Shown here: positions 1 through 7,634 of the stretch, piece by piece | Position numbering within the stretch: the first letter of the stretch is position 1 | Layout: each line of letters starts with the position of its first letter | Assembly (NCBI GenBank): GCA_015056305.1 | Contig: SVGO01000015.1 | Span: 1 to 32,559 of the forward strand | Length of the DNA: 32,559 nt | Direction of reading: 5' to 3' | DNA from: Clostridiales bacterium | Lineage (GTDB): Bacteria > Bacillota > Clostridia > Christensenellales > Aristaeellaceae | Position numbers and translations under genes: made by a program | The notes under the pieces: model-generated | Seen by the model: only the letters and a program-made list of their open reading frames with translations | Database searches by the model: none | What the model was told of the DNA's origin: nothing

Positions 1-31
1 TTTTTATTTGTCCCCGTCAGTATCTCCTACT

Positions 32-131
32 CTCCCGGAGCGCCTCGGCCAAGTACAGCATTGTACTTGGCTAGGCGAGCCGGCGAGCGCCGCCAGTGGC
101 GAAAGCAGAGCCGCCGGCGAATGCCCGGGAG
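32..131. repeat. multi-branched palindromic element
   Basis: An outer stem CTCCCGG (32-38) pairs with CCGGGAG (125-131). It encloses two hairpins. The first has a perfect 10-bp stem, GCCAAGTACA (48-57) with TGTACTTGGC (62-71), extended by CGCCT (41-45) with AGGCG (73-77). The second pairs GCCGGCG (79-85) with CGCCGGC (112-118) around an inner CGCC-AGT-GGCG. A core in the second arm (88-108) matches 27043-27063 in inverted orientation at 20 of 21 positions. It could be a dispersed REP/MITE-like repeat or the body of a small structured RNA ending at the following terminator. I did not recognise a known RNA family. Confidence 0.5.
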
Positions 132-144
132 CGCTTACCGCAGA

Positions 145-168
145 CCTCAGCTTTAGCTGGGGCTTTTT
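145..168 (+). terminator. rho-independent terminator
   Basis: CCTCAGC (145-151), loop TTTA and GCTGGGG (156-162) form a 7-bp stem with one G-T pair, followed by CTTTTT. It would end a transcript coming from upstream, possibly the folded element at 32-131. Confidence 0.75.
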
Positions 169-307
169 CATATCCAATCAGATAAGGTTTTATTATCCGG
201 CAATCCCAGCGAATGTGCAATATTGTGCTTGCCAAGTGAGACTCGGGTGTTTTTTTGTTCCTTGATTGCATATGCTCCAGAGAAAACCGCAGGAGGGGTG
301 AACGGGC

Positions 308-589
308 GTGCACAGGAAAAAGAGAAACAGGCGAAGGACGCTTTTGTGTGCGCTGCCGGAGGATGTGCTGACTTCGGGCGCTCGCGTGACGATGATGGGC
401 CGAGGCTGTGTGCTCGTGGAGGGACAACGGGGTGTTGTAGAGCTTGGCCAGCTGCGCATCCGCTTGCGCACGGCTCAGGGCATTCTCAGCGTGACGGGCA
501 CAGGGCTGCGACTGAAGGAACTGTCCAGTGATGCGGCGATGATCGATGGGGAGCGCATCGACGCAGCATCATATCCGGAATCGCGTTAG
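308..589 (+). CDS. yqfC: sporulation protein YqfC
   Basis: A 93-residue protein of the YabP/YqfC family, made in the mother cell during sporulation in Bacillus relatives; its biochemical role is unknown. The N terminus is very basic (HRKKRNRRR), followed by a compact beta-rich domain of the kind seen in this family (LTSGARVTMMGRGCVLVEG, then a GVVELGQLRIRL strand pair and a G-LSVTGTGL-L end). The length is normal for the family. The GTG start at 308 is chosen because AGGAGGGG sits at 291-298, nine bases before it. The gene comes directly before yqfD, the usual partner, and yqfD's Shine-Dalgarno overlaps its stop codon. Identification rests on family pattern and gene order. Confidence 0.85.
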   Translation: MHRKKRNRRRTLLCALPEDVLTSGARVTMMGRGCVLVEGQRGVVELGQLRIRLRTAQGILSVTGTGLRLKELSSDAAMIDGERIDAASYPESR

Positions 590-602
590 GAGGGAAATGC
601 GC

Positions 603-1733
603 ATGCATGTGACGGTGAAGATCGAGGGGATCAATCTGGAAAAGCTGCTGCGCATTGCATCTGAGGAGGGCATATGGATTGCTCGGGCGACGAGGATAGA
701 TGCGCGTGGGATGACAGTTCGTGTGCGCGCGGATCAGGCGGCGAGGCTGTATACCCTCTGCGAACGCTGCGGCTGGACGCATGTGACGCTGGACGAGGGG
801 AGGTTCATGCGTCTCGCACGCTTTCTTCGTCGGCGGATTGCGTTTGCGCCCGGCATACTGCTGGGTATTCTTCTTGTTTTCCTCTCCTCGCAGATGATTC
901 TGTCCGTCCGGGTGGAGAATGCGCGGGAAAACGCCGCAGAGATCCGGCGTTTTTTCGAACAGGAAGGTGTGCACCCCGGACGGCTTAAGGCAGCGTTTTC
1001 GCTGGACGAGCTGCGCGCAAAGCTTTCGCACAGACTGCCGGGCCTTTCTCATGCTGCTCTGCGCTATGCAGGCAGTACGCTGGTGTGCGATGTTCAGGCG
1101 GCAACGGAGGGTGAGCAGCTGTCTGTTTCCGGCGATGGAATGGATATTGTCGCGACACAAAGTGGGATTGTCAAAAAGATCTGGGTGTCCAGCGGCACGC
1201 CGCAGGTTGTGCCGGGACAGGCCGTGCACAAAGGCCAGGTGCTCATCAGCGGCCAGGAACGCAGTGAGAAAGGCACGATGCTGCCTGCAAAGGCGCAGGG
1301 TCAAATCACGGCGCGCGTCTTTGCAGGCGGGGAGGCGAAGGTCAGCCTAACGCAAACGCGCAGTGTGGAAACCGGAGAGACGCGTACGCGCGTGACACTG
1401 GCGACTCCGTGGAGCCGTCGTGTGGTGCGCGACGCCCAGCCCTTTGATTCACAGGACACAAGCCGGGAGATCCAGCGCGTGGTTGGGTTGTATCTGCCTG
1501 TGTGGCGCGAAATCGAAACTTATGCCCGTACGCAGGTATTTGTTAGCCCGCGGGATCAGGGGGACTGCGCGTCCATGGCGCAGGGCGCGGCGGAAAAAAT
1601 TGCCAGAGAACAATGCCCGCCAGACGCGTTGATTCTTGACAAATGGGTAAATTATAGTATGATAGATAATGAGTTCATATATGCGAGAGTCGTGCTGGAA
1701 TATGAGGCGCACATCGCAGGCAGAATTCAATAA
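603..1733 (+). CDS. yqfD: sporulation protein YqfD
   Basis: A 376-residue membrane-anchored sporulation protein. The first ~75 residues form a cytoplasmic domain that begins with the family's V-I-G-N-LEKLL pattern. A single membrane segment follows at about residues 80-105 (IAFAPGILLGILLVFLSSQM), then a large outside domain. That domain contains a G-IVKKI-V-SGTPQV-PGQAV-KGQVLISG stretch resembling the biotinyl/lipoyl-like hairpin of the family. ATG 603 is preferred over ATG 597 because AGGAGGG (588-594) is eight bases from 603 but only two from 597. The gene is coupled to yqfC: the Shine-Dalgarno overlaps the yqfC stop. Its 3' end carries an AT-rich promoter for the genes downstream. Confidence 0.88.
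   Translation: MHVTVKIEGINLEKLLRIASEEGIWIARATRIDARGMTVRVRADQAARLYTLCERCGWTHVTLDEGRFMRLARFLRRRIAFAPGILLGILLVFLSSQMILSVRVENARENAAEIRRFFEQEGVHPGRLKAAFSLDELRAKLSHRLPGLSHAALRYAGSTLVCDVQAATEGEQLSVSGDGMDIVATQSGIVKKIWVSSGTPQVVPGQAVHKGQVLISGQERSEKGTMLPAKAQGQITARVFAGGEAKVSLTQTRSVETGETRTRVTLATPWSRRVVRDAQPFDSQDTSREIQRVVGLYLPVWREIETYARTQVFVSPRDQGDCASMAQGAAEKIAREQCPPDALILDKWVNYSMIDNEFIYARVVLEYEAHIAGRIQ
1636..1663 (+). promoter_or_regulatory. sigma-A-type promoter inside yqfD, for phoH operon
   Basis: TTGACA (1636-1641) is a perfect -35 box. A 16-base spacer and TATGAT (1658-1663) follow, in an AT-rich island within an otherwise GC-rich gene. Transcription would start near 1670, about 100 bases before the phoH start. 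This would let the housekeeping genes phoH-pgpH-ybeY/cdd-era be expressed in growing cells independently of the sporulation genes yqfC and yqfD. Confidence 0.65.
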
Positions 1734-1767
1734 CAAGTATTTCGTGCATTACGGGAGGCATGCTCCT

Positions 1768-2778
1768 TTGGTTGAGGAAATGAGTCAGGCTCCGCTCAGC
1801 GGAGCGATCCAGAATCTGTTCGGCGCAGGCGACGAGAATGTGCGTCTGCTTGAGCATCTGCTTGACGTGCATATTGCGCTGCGCAGCGGCGAGATCGTGG
1901 TCGAGGGCGAGAAGGAAGAGGCCGTTGATACCGCCGAACGCGTGCTGGGCAGCCTGGGCGCGCTCTGTGCTCGTAGTGAGCGCGTGGATACGGCGCTGGT
2001 GCAGTATGCGGTGAATCTGGCGATGAAGGACGAGCTCGATCAGCTCGACACCCTGTTCAAGGAGGTGGTCGCCACTACCTTCCGCGGCAGGCCGATCCGC
2101 TGCAAGACGCTCGGTCAGCGCGACTATGTGAAGGCGATCAAGAAAAACACGCTCACGCTGGGCATCGGTCCTGCCGGTACGGGCAAGACGTATCTGGCAA
2201 TGGCGATGGCCGTCTCCGCGCTCAAGAGCAAGGAGGTCGAGCGCATCGTGCTCACGCGCCCTGCGGTCGAGGCGGGCGAGAAGCTGGGCTTTCTGCCCGG
2301 CGATCTGAATCAGAAGGTCGATCCGTATCTGCGTCCGCTCTATGACGCGATGTTCGAGATGCTCGGTGCGGAAACGTGCCAGCGCATGCAGGAACGCGGC
2401 GTCATCGAGGTGGCCCCGCTGGCATATATGCGCGGCCGCACGCTTTCCGATGCGTTCATTATTCTGGACGAGGCACAAAATACCACCCAGGAGCAGATGA
2501 AGATGTTCCTGACGCGCATGGGTTTCAGGTCCAAGATTGTCGTGACGGGCGATCCGTCCCAGATCGACCTGCCGCGCGGCAAGAAGAGCGGCCTGATCGA
2601 GGCGGTGGAGGTGCTTTCCGGCGTGCCGGATATCAGTGTGCAGCGCCTGACGCATCAGGACGTCGTCCGTCATGAGCTTGTGCAGGCGATTGTGCGCGCA
2701 TACGATGCGCACGCAAGGCGCGCAAAGGAGGAAATCAACCATGGAAGAAACGGCGAAGAAGAGCACGACGTGGACTGA
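1768..2778 (+). CDS. phoH: PhoH-family ATPase
   Basis: A cytoplasmic P-loop NTPase of the PhoH family, often linked to RNA metabolism; its precise substrate is not established. The protein has an N-terminal KH-like region (GAGDENVRLLEHLLDV), Walker A GPAGTGKT near residue 134, and Walker B/motif II IILDEAQN near residue 233. VVTGDPSQIDLP follows, as in the RecD/helicase-I-like core. The frame is open far upstream. I choose TTG 1768 because GGGAGG (1753-1758) lies nine bases before it, it gives the usual family length (336 aa), and earlier starts fall at or near the proposed promoter. ATG 1780 is an alternative with a poorly spaced Shine-Dalgarno. The 3' end overlaps the next gene by 38 bases. 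Confidence 0.92.
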   Translation: MVEEMSQAPLSGAIQNLFGAGDENVRLLEHLLDVHIALRSGEIVVEGEKEEAVDTAERVLGSLGALCARSERVDTALVQYAVNLAMKDELDQLDTLFKEVVATTFRGRPIRCKTLGQRDYVKAIKKNTLTLGIGPAGTGKTYLAMAMAVSALKSKEVERIVLTRPAVEAGEKLGFLPGDLNQKVDPYLRPLYDAMFEMLGAETCQRMQERGVIEVAPLAYMRGRTLSDAFIILDEAQNTTQEQMKMFLTRMGFRSKIVVTGDPSQIDLPRGKKSGLIEAVEVLSGVPDISVQRLTHQDVVRHELVQAIVRAYDAHARRAKEEINHGRNGEEEHDVD

Positions 2779-5149
2779 CAGCGTCAGCGCGCGTGTCAAG
2801 CAGGCGCTGTTTTTGCTGCTGGTCTATGCGGCGCTGCTGGTAATCTGCTTCCTGGCGATCTCGCCGGAGCAGTATGATCTGAGCGTGGGCGACGTTTCGC
2901 CCCAGACGATCACGGCCAGCCGCGATATCGTCGACGAGATCACCACCGAGCGCCGCCGCCAGATGGCGTCCGCCGCCGTATCCCCGGTCTATTTCAAGGA
3001 CGACAGCGTGTCCGATACCGTCATGGCCGATATGGAAGAGGCTTTCTCGGAGCTGCGCGCCGTGCGCGAGCTGGGCACACAGATCCGCAGTGCCTGGACG
3101 GACGACAGTCAGTTCTTCAGCGACGAGGATTATGCGCAGGCGCAGAATATGCTCAGCCGGATCAAGCTGAGCAACTATCAGCTGCGCACGGTGATGAACA
3201 CAGCCGAGCGCGATTTTGAAACGCTCTATCAGAGTGTCACATCGGCCACGCGCACGACGCTGGTCTCCACCATCACTGAAGGCCAGATCAACGATGCGAT
3301 CAACAATATCCAGCAGATCGTCGCCTACAATACGCGCACCGATCTGTGGTACAATGTGGCGATTCCCACGCTGCGCACATGCCTGCAGCCTAATATGCTC
3401 ATTGACCAGGAGGCCACGGAGGAGAATCGCCAGCGTGCATATGACGCCGTTGAACCCACGGTTTATAAGCAGGATCAGAACATCGTCATGAAGGGCGACC
3501 GCGTCAGCTCAGAGCAGATTGCCGTGCTTGAGGCGCTGGGGCTCTTGGGCGACAGCTTCGACGCCAGACCCTATGTCGGTGTTGCAGTGATCCTTGCAAT
3601 CATCCTGGCGGCGACGTATCTGTTTATCCTGCTCTTTGCGCCGCAGATGCTCCACGCCGGCAAGAATGCGTTCGTCATGCTCATCGCTGCGGTCATCACG
3701 CTGATCCTCAGCCTGATTTTCGGCCAGTATGTCAGCGTGAACGCCATGCCTGTGATGCTCTCGGCGATGCTGGTGGTTAATCTTCTGGGCGCGCGTCCGG
3801 CATATGTGCTCAATTTTGCCATCTCGATGCTCATCACCTTCCTGACGGTGACCGGCCCGGGACTGGAAACCTCGCAGATGCTCAGCGTGCTGCTGATGAC
3901 CAATATCGGCGGCATGCTCTCGATCTACCTGATGCGCCGCAATCCGGCGCGCGTGTATGTGTTCGTCACCGGCATGATCGTCGGTGCGGCGGATGTGCTG
4001 GTGCTTGTGTGCGTCAGCGCGCTCATGTCCGGCAGCATGGACGGTGTGCTTGGCGGCTCGATGTATGCGATGCTGGGCGCGCTGGTTGCGTCGATCATGT
4101 GCGTGGGTCTTCAGCCGATTCTGGAGGCGGCGTTCAATCTGGTGACGCCGGCCAAGCTCATCGAGCTTTCCAATCCGAATCAGCCGCTGCTCCGCCGCCT
4201 GATGATCGAAACCCCGGGCACGTATCATCACTCCATGATCGTGGCCAATCTGGCGGAGGCTGCTGCAGAAGCTATTGGCGCGGATGCGGTGCTTACCCGC
4301 GTGGGCGCGTATTATCATGACATCGGCAAACTTGTGCGCCCGCTGTATTTCAAGGAGAATCAGATCGGCGAGAATCCGCACGACAAGACCGACCCGCGCG
4401 TGTCCACGGCGATCCTCACCGAGCATACCCGCGACGGCGTGGAGCTTGCGCGCAAGCATCACCTGCCGGAGCAGATCATCGATATGATCCGCCAGCATCA
4501 CGGCGATACGGCGGCGATGTATTTCTACGCCAAGACGGTCAAGCAGATGGGCGAGGAAAACGTCGACATCGACGACTTCCGCTATGACGGCCCGAAGCCG
4601 CAGACCGCCGAGGCGGCGATTCTGATGCTCTCCGATACGGTCGAAGCAGCTGTGCGTTCCATTCCGGAGCCGACACAGGAGAAGATCTCCGCGATGATCA
4701 CCAAGCTCGTTCGCGGCAAGATGGAGGATGGACAGCTCGACGAATGTACGCTGACCTTCCGCGACATCGGCAAGATCTGCAAGGCGTATCAGAATGTGCT
4801 CAAGGGCGTGTTCCATGAGCGCATCGAGTATCCGTCGGTTGATCTCAACCGCCCCAAGCGCCAGCATCATGGCCGCGGCGGCAGAAAACCCGCGCAGCAG
4901 AAGCAGACGAATAAGCCGCTTGATAACAGGGAAAACAAGCCTGCTGCCCAAAAGGCACAGCCTAAGCCGGCTGCACCCAAGGGCGCCCAGCATAAGCAGG
5001 AGGCTAAGCCGGCCGCGAAGCCCGAACAGAAGCAGGATGCAAAGCCTACTGCGAAGACAGAGGCGAAGCCCGAGGCCAGGCCCGCGGTCAACCCAGAAGC
5101 CAAGCCCGAAGTCAAAAATGAAAGCGGGCATATGGAGGCCAAGAAATGA
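2741..5149 (+). CDS. pgpH: 7TM-HD c-di-AMP phosphodiesterase (PgpH/YqfF)
   Basis: An 802-residue polytopic membrane protein of the 7TMR-HD family; PgpH members hydrolyse cyclic di-AMP. One membrane helix at about 20-42 is followed by an extracellular 7TMR-HDED region (about 45-280). A cluster of seven hydrophobic helices spans about 285-475. A cytoplasmic HD domain follows, with the metal-binding HH of TYHHSMI near 496 and HD of YYHDIGK near 526. ATG 2741 has AGGAGG (2726-2731) nine bases upstream inside phoH. The last ~100 residues are an unusual low-complexity tail rich in Lys, Pro, Ala and Gln, with repeated KPEA/KPAA-type units. Its stop overlaps the start of the next gene (ATGA), indicating translational coupling. 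Confidence 0.93.
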   Translation: MEETAKKSTTWTDSVSARVKQALFLLLVYAALLVICFLAISPEQYDLSVGDVSPQTITASRDIVDEITTERRRQMASAAVSPVYFKDDSVSDTVMADMEEAFSELRAVRELGTQIRSAWTDDSQFFSDEDYAQAQNMLSRIKLSNYQLRTVMNTAERDFETLYQSVTSATRTTLVSTITEGQINDAINNIQQIVAYNTRTDLWYNVAIPTLRTCLQPNMLIDQEATEENRQRAYDAVEPTVYKQDQNIVMKGDRVSSEQIAVLEALGLLGDSFDARPYVGVAVILAIILAATYLFILLFAPQMLHAGKNAFVMLIAAVITLILSLIFGQYVSVNAMPVMLSAMLVVNLLGARPAYVLNFAISMLITFLTVTGPGLETSQMLSVLLMTNIGGMLSIYLMRRNPARVYVFVTGMIVGAADVLVLVCVSALMSGSMDGVLGGSMYAMLGALVASIMCVGLQPILEAAFNLVTPAKLIELSNPNQPLLRRLMIETPGTYHHSMIVANLAEAAAEAIGADAVLTRVGAYYHDIGKLVRPLYFKENQIGENPHDKTDPRVSTAILTEHTRDGVELARKHHLPEQIIDMIRQHHGDTAAMYFYAKTVKQMGEENVDIDDFRYDGPKPQTAEAAILMLSDTVEAAVRSIPEPTQEKISAMITKLVRGKMEDGQLDECTLTFRDIGKICKAYQNVLKGVFHERIEYPSVDLNRPKRQHHGRGGRKPAQQKQTNKPLDNRENKPAAQKAQPKPAAPKGAQHKQEAKPAAKPEQKQDAKPTAKTEAKPEARPAVNPEAKPEVKNESGHMEAKK

Positions 5150-6051
5150 AACCGGAAATCATTCTGGAAATCGAGGACGAGCTCGGTCAGCTGGACGATG
5201 ACGCCAGAGCGCTGATGCATCGCTGCTTTGAAAGCGCGAAGACGACCGAGGGCGTACAGACGCCGCTGGCAGTGTTTGTGCGCATCGTGGACGACGAGGA
5301 GATCCGCCGGATCAACCGCGAGCAGCGCAGCAAGGACATGTCTACGGACGTGCTCTCCTTCCCGACGGTCAATTACCCGCAGGGAAAGACCGCCAGAGAC
5401 TGCGAAAAGCTCCTCAGGCGAGAATATGACCCGGAGCTTGGCGCAAGCCTTCTGGGCGATATCATCATCTCTATGGACCATGTGCGCGTGCAGGCGGCTG
5501 AGTATGGCCATAGCGTGCGCCGGGAAACGGGTTATCTGCTCACGCACGGCCTGTTTCACCTGATGGGCTATGATCATATGACACAGACCGATAAGCCTGT
5601 GATGCGCGCCATGGAAGAGCGCGCGCTTGCTGCGATCGGCCTGACGAGGGAGGAAAATGCCGTGACCGACGAGAAGCTGCTGGGGATGGCTGTGGGCATG
5701 CTTGCCTATTCTTATGTGCCGTATTCCCATTATGCGGTCGGCGCGGCGCTTCTGGCCCAAGATGGCCGCGTGTTCACCGGCTGCAATGTGGAGAACGCCG
5801 CCTACGGCAATACCATGTGCGCAGAGCGCACGGCGCTGTTCAAGGCGGTCAGCGAGGGCGCGCAGGCGTTCGAGGCGATCGCCATCGCGGCTCGGGGCTC
5901 CGCGCCGTTCCCGTGCGGCGCCTGCCGCCAGTCGCTCTACGAGTTTGCGCCAGATCTGCGCGTGATGGTCACCTGGGATGGCAATGTCCGCAAGACCACG
6001 CTGCGTCAGCTCCTGCCGGAGGGCTTCGGTCCCTCGTCCCTGGATATCTAA
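5146..6051 (+). CDS. ybeY-cdd: fused endoribonuclease YbeY - cytidine deaminase
   Basis: A 301-residue two-domain protein. Residues 1 to ~165 are YbeY, a zinc endoribonuclease for 16S rRNA 3'-end maturation and ribosome quality control; the zinc ligands are visible as H134-x3-H138-x5-H144. Residues ~173-301 are a complete tetrameric-type cytidine deaminase, which converts (deoxy)cytidine to (deoxy)uridine. It has CNVENAAYGN, C225-A-E227 and P-C257-G-A-C260-R-Q, so all three zinc cysteines and the catalytic Glu are present. In Bacillus these are separate genes with dgkA between them; here dgkA is absent and the reading frame runs through. The ATG overlaps the pgpH stop, with GGAGG 7 bases upstream. 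An internal Shine-Dalgarno/GTG lies exactly at the junction, so free deaminase may also be made. Confidence 0.92.
   Translation: MKPEIILEIEDELGQLDDDARALMHRCFESAKTTEGVQTPLAVFVRIVDDEEIRRINREQRSKDMSTDVLSFPTVNYPQGKTARDCEKLLRREYDPELGASLLGDIIISMDHVRVQAAEYGHSVRRETGYLLTHGLFHLMGYDHMTQTDKPVMRAMEERALAAIGLTREENAVTDEKLLGMAVGMLAYSYVPYSHYAVGAALLAQDGRVFTGCNVENAAYGNTMCAERTALFKAVSEGAQAFEAIAIAARGSAPFPCGACRQSLYEFAPDLRVMVTWDGNVRKTTLRQLLPEGFGPSSLDI
5646..5664 (+). promoter_or_regulatory. internal ribosome binding site and GTG at ybeY/cdd junction
   Basis: GAGGGAGG (5646-5653) is followed, after eight bases, by an in-frame GTG (5662). Starting there gives a 129-residue protein, the usual size of a free-standing cytidine deaminase. 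This is seen in the sequence. Whether ribosomes use it is inference; it may be a relic of the time when cdd was a separate gene. Confidence 0.5.
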
Positions 6052-6075
6052 GGATATAAGACAAAAGAGGTAATC

Positions 6076-6969
6076 ATGAAAGAAAACAACTTCCTTTCGG
6101 GCTTTGCCGCGATCGTCGGCCGCCCGAATGTCGGCAAGTCCACAATGATGAACGCGATGGTTGGCGAGAAGGTTGCTATCGTGTCCAATCGCCCCCAGAC
6201 CACGCGCAACCGCATCATGGGCGTGGCGACTGAGAAGGATCATCAGATCGTCTTCCTCGACACGCCGGGCCTGCATAAGCCGCGCACCAAGCTGGGCGAG
6301 TATATGGTTCGATCTGTGCAGGACGCCATGGACGGCATCGATGTGCTGCTTGTGCTCGTGGATGTGAGCGACGTCGGTCCGCAGGATCGTGCGATTGTCG
6401 AGGAGATGGCGGCGCGCAATGTGAAGAAGATCCTCGTGCTCAATAAGACGGATATCGTCGACGAGGCGAAGCTGATGGCCACCATTCAGTCCTTCTCCGC
6501 GGAGAAATACGATGCGATCGTTCCGATCAGCGCGCGCACGGGCAAGAATATGGCGGAGCTGCGCAAGCTCATCGTTTCCTTCCTGCCGCAGGGCCCGAAG
6601 TATTTCCCGGACGACATGATGACCGATCAGCCGGAACGTCTGATCTGCGCGGAGATCATCCGCGAGAAGGCGCTGCTGCATCTGCGCGAGGAAGTGCCGC
6701 ACGGCATCGGCGTGGAGATGATGCGCATCCAGAAGCTGAGCGATAACATGACCGAGATCCACGCGACGATCTACTGCGAGCGCGCCAGCCATAAGGGTAT
6801 CATCATCGGCAAACAGGGCGCGATGCTGCGCACCATCGGCGCGGAATCCCGCAGGGATATCGAAAACCTGCTCGGCACCCGAATCAACCTGCAGCTGTGG
6901 GTCAAGGTCCGCGAGGACTGGCGCAACCGCATGGACGATCTGCGCACGCTGGGCTATGAGAATATGTAA
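6076..6969 (+). CDS. era: GTPase Era
   Basis: A 297-residue essential GTPase that binds the 3' end of 16S rRNA during 30S assembly. The G domain has G1 GRPNVGKST (residues 15-23), the Q-TTRN switch region, G3 DTPG near 62 and G4 NKTD near 123. The C-terminal KH domain carries GIIIGKQGAMLRTIG near 238-252. The length is standard. The start is ATG 6076 with a modest AGAGG upstream. It lies 24 bases after the ybeY-cdd gene, which also acts in 16S rRNA maturation. recO, commonly next in Bacillus, is missing; a terminator follows instead. Confidence 0.97.
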   Translation: MKENNFLSGFAAIVGRPNVGKSTMMNAMVGEKVAIVSNRPQTTRNRIMGVATEKDHQIVFLDTPGLHKPRTKLGEYMVRSVQDAMDGIDVLLVLVDVSDVGPQDRAIVEEMAARNVKKILVLNKTDIVDEAKLMATIQSFSAEKYDAIVPISARTGKNMAELRKLIVSFLPQGPKYFPDDMMTDQPERLICAEIIREKALLHLREEVPHGIGVEMMRIQKLSDNMTEIHATIYCERASHKGIIIGKQGAMLRTIGAESRRDIENLLGTRINLQLWVKVREDWRNRMDDLRTLGYENM

Positions 6970-6975
6970 TTCTCG

Positions 6976-7003
6976 GCGCGAGGGGAAACCTTCGCGCTTT
7001 TTT
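6976..7003 (+). terminator. rho-independent terminator after era
   Basis: GCGCGAGGG (6976-6984) pairs with CCTTCGCGC (6989-6997) through one G-T pair, closing on a GAAA tetraloop, followed by six T. It ends the yqfC-era transcription unit. Confidence 0.85.
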
Positions 7004-7026
7004 GCAGATGAAAGAAGGGAAAGCAG

Positions 7027-7536
7027 ATGCATATCAAGACAGAGCGTCTGATCATTACGAGATTTACGCCGGATATGGCGCAAAGCGTGCATGAAAACTC
7101 GCTGGACGAGGACAACCGCCGCTTCGTTCCGGACGAGGTGTTTGAAACCGTCGAAGAGGCGCAGGAGACGATCGAATTTCTGATGAGCTGCTATGAGAGC
7201 GGCGAGGGTCCGCTCGTGTATCCGGCGCTGCTGCATGATGGTACGGTCGTGGGCTATGTGCAGGCCGTGCCGCAGGTGGACGGCGGATACGAGATCGGCT
7301 ATCATATCGGCGGACGGTATGCAAAGCGGGGATATGCATCGGAGGCTGTCGCTGCGTTTCTGCCAGTGATCGTGCAGAAGCTGTGTATTGACGGTATTAC
7401 CGGCGTGTGCCTGGCCGAAAATGTGGCGTCAGTCAAGGTGATGGAGAACTGCGGCTTTAAGAAGGCGTATGAGGGCATGGGCGATTATCAGGGCAAGCGG
7501 CAAATGATCTGCCGGTATCGCTGGTCAAGATCATGA
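7027..7536 (+). CDS. GNAT-family N-acetyltransferase
   Basis: A 169-residue acetyl-CoA-dependent acetyltransferase of the RimJ/RimL type, which modifies N termini of proteins or small amines; the substrate cannot be told. The opening M-I-TERLIITRFTPDMAQ is the usual first strand. The acetyl-CoA pyrophosphate loop is YAKRGYASEAV (about residues 98-108), and the late motif NVASVKVMENCGFKK is typical. The ATG has a GAAGGGA site upstream. It follows the era terminator, so it probably has its own transcript, although I do not see a clear promoter in the 50-base gap. Confidence 0.85.
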   Translation: MHIKTERLIITRFTPDMAQSVHENSLDEDNRRFVPDEVFETVEEAQETIEFLMSCYESGEGPLVYPALLHDGTVVGYVQAVPQVDGGYEIGYHIGGRYAKRGYASEAVAAFLPVIVQKLCIDGITGVCLAENVASVKVMENCGFKKAYEGMGDYQGKRQMICRYRWSRS

Positions 7537-7578
7537 CGTGTGTCCTCATGATCGAACGAAATTTCAGAAAATGGAAAG

Positions 7579-7631
7579 AAATCCCTTCCGTATTCCGTCT
7601 TATATGCAAAGACAGAGCGGGAGGGATTTTT
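7579..7631 (+). promoter_or_regulatory. hairpin holding the ribosome binding site of the SH3b gene
   Basis: AAATCCCTTCCG (7579-7590) pairs over all 12 positions (one T-G pair) with CGGGAGGGATTT (7618-7629). An inner stem GTCTT/AAGAC lies within the loop. The second arm contains the Shine-Dalgarno GGGAGGG (7619-7625) of the gene starting at 7635 and is followed by further T. The structure can act as a terminator for the upstream acetyltransferase gene and as a translation block for the downstream gene. Confidence 0.6.
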
Positions 7632-7634
7632 CGT

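Larger units (their letters stand above)
1..307. other. non-coding region before yqfC
   Basis: No convincing gene is seen here; the open frames lack a Shine-Dalgarno and overlap strong secondary structure. The stretch holds a folded element (32-131), a rho-independent terminator (145-168) and an AT-richer segment (169-290) that should contain the yqfC promoter. I could not identify a clear -35/-10 pair in it. The gene that the terminator serves lies outside the window, or the folded element itself is the transcript. Confidence 0.6.

Noticed and set aside
8-265. Open reading frame over the folded element and terminator at the window start
   Set aside because: No ribosome binding site, passes through strong palindromes and a terminator, and the product has no protein-like pattern.
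262-280. CATATGCT (269-276) as a sigma-E -10 box for yqfC
   Set aside because: Sigma-E control would fit the gene, but no matching -35 box lies 14-15 bases upstream, so I do not claim a promoter.
1669-1767. Earlier in-frame starts for phoH
   Set aside because: They overlap yqfD, lack good ribosome sites and lie at or before the predicted transcription start near 1670.
4867-7305. Very long antisense open frame opposite pgpH, ybeY-cdd and era
   Set aside because: A by-product of GC-rich codon use on the other strand; the sense genes have clear motifs and ribosome sites.
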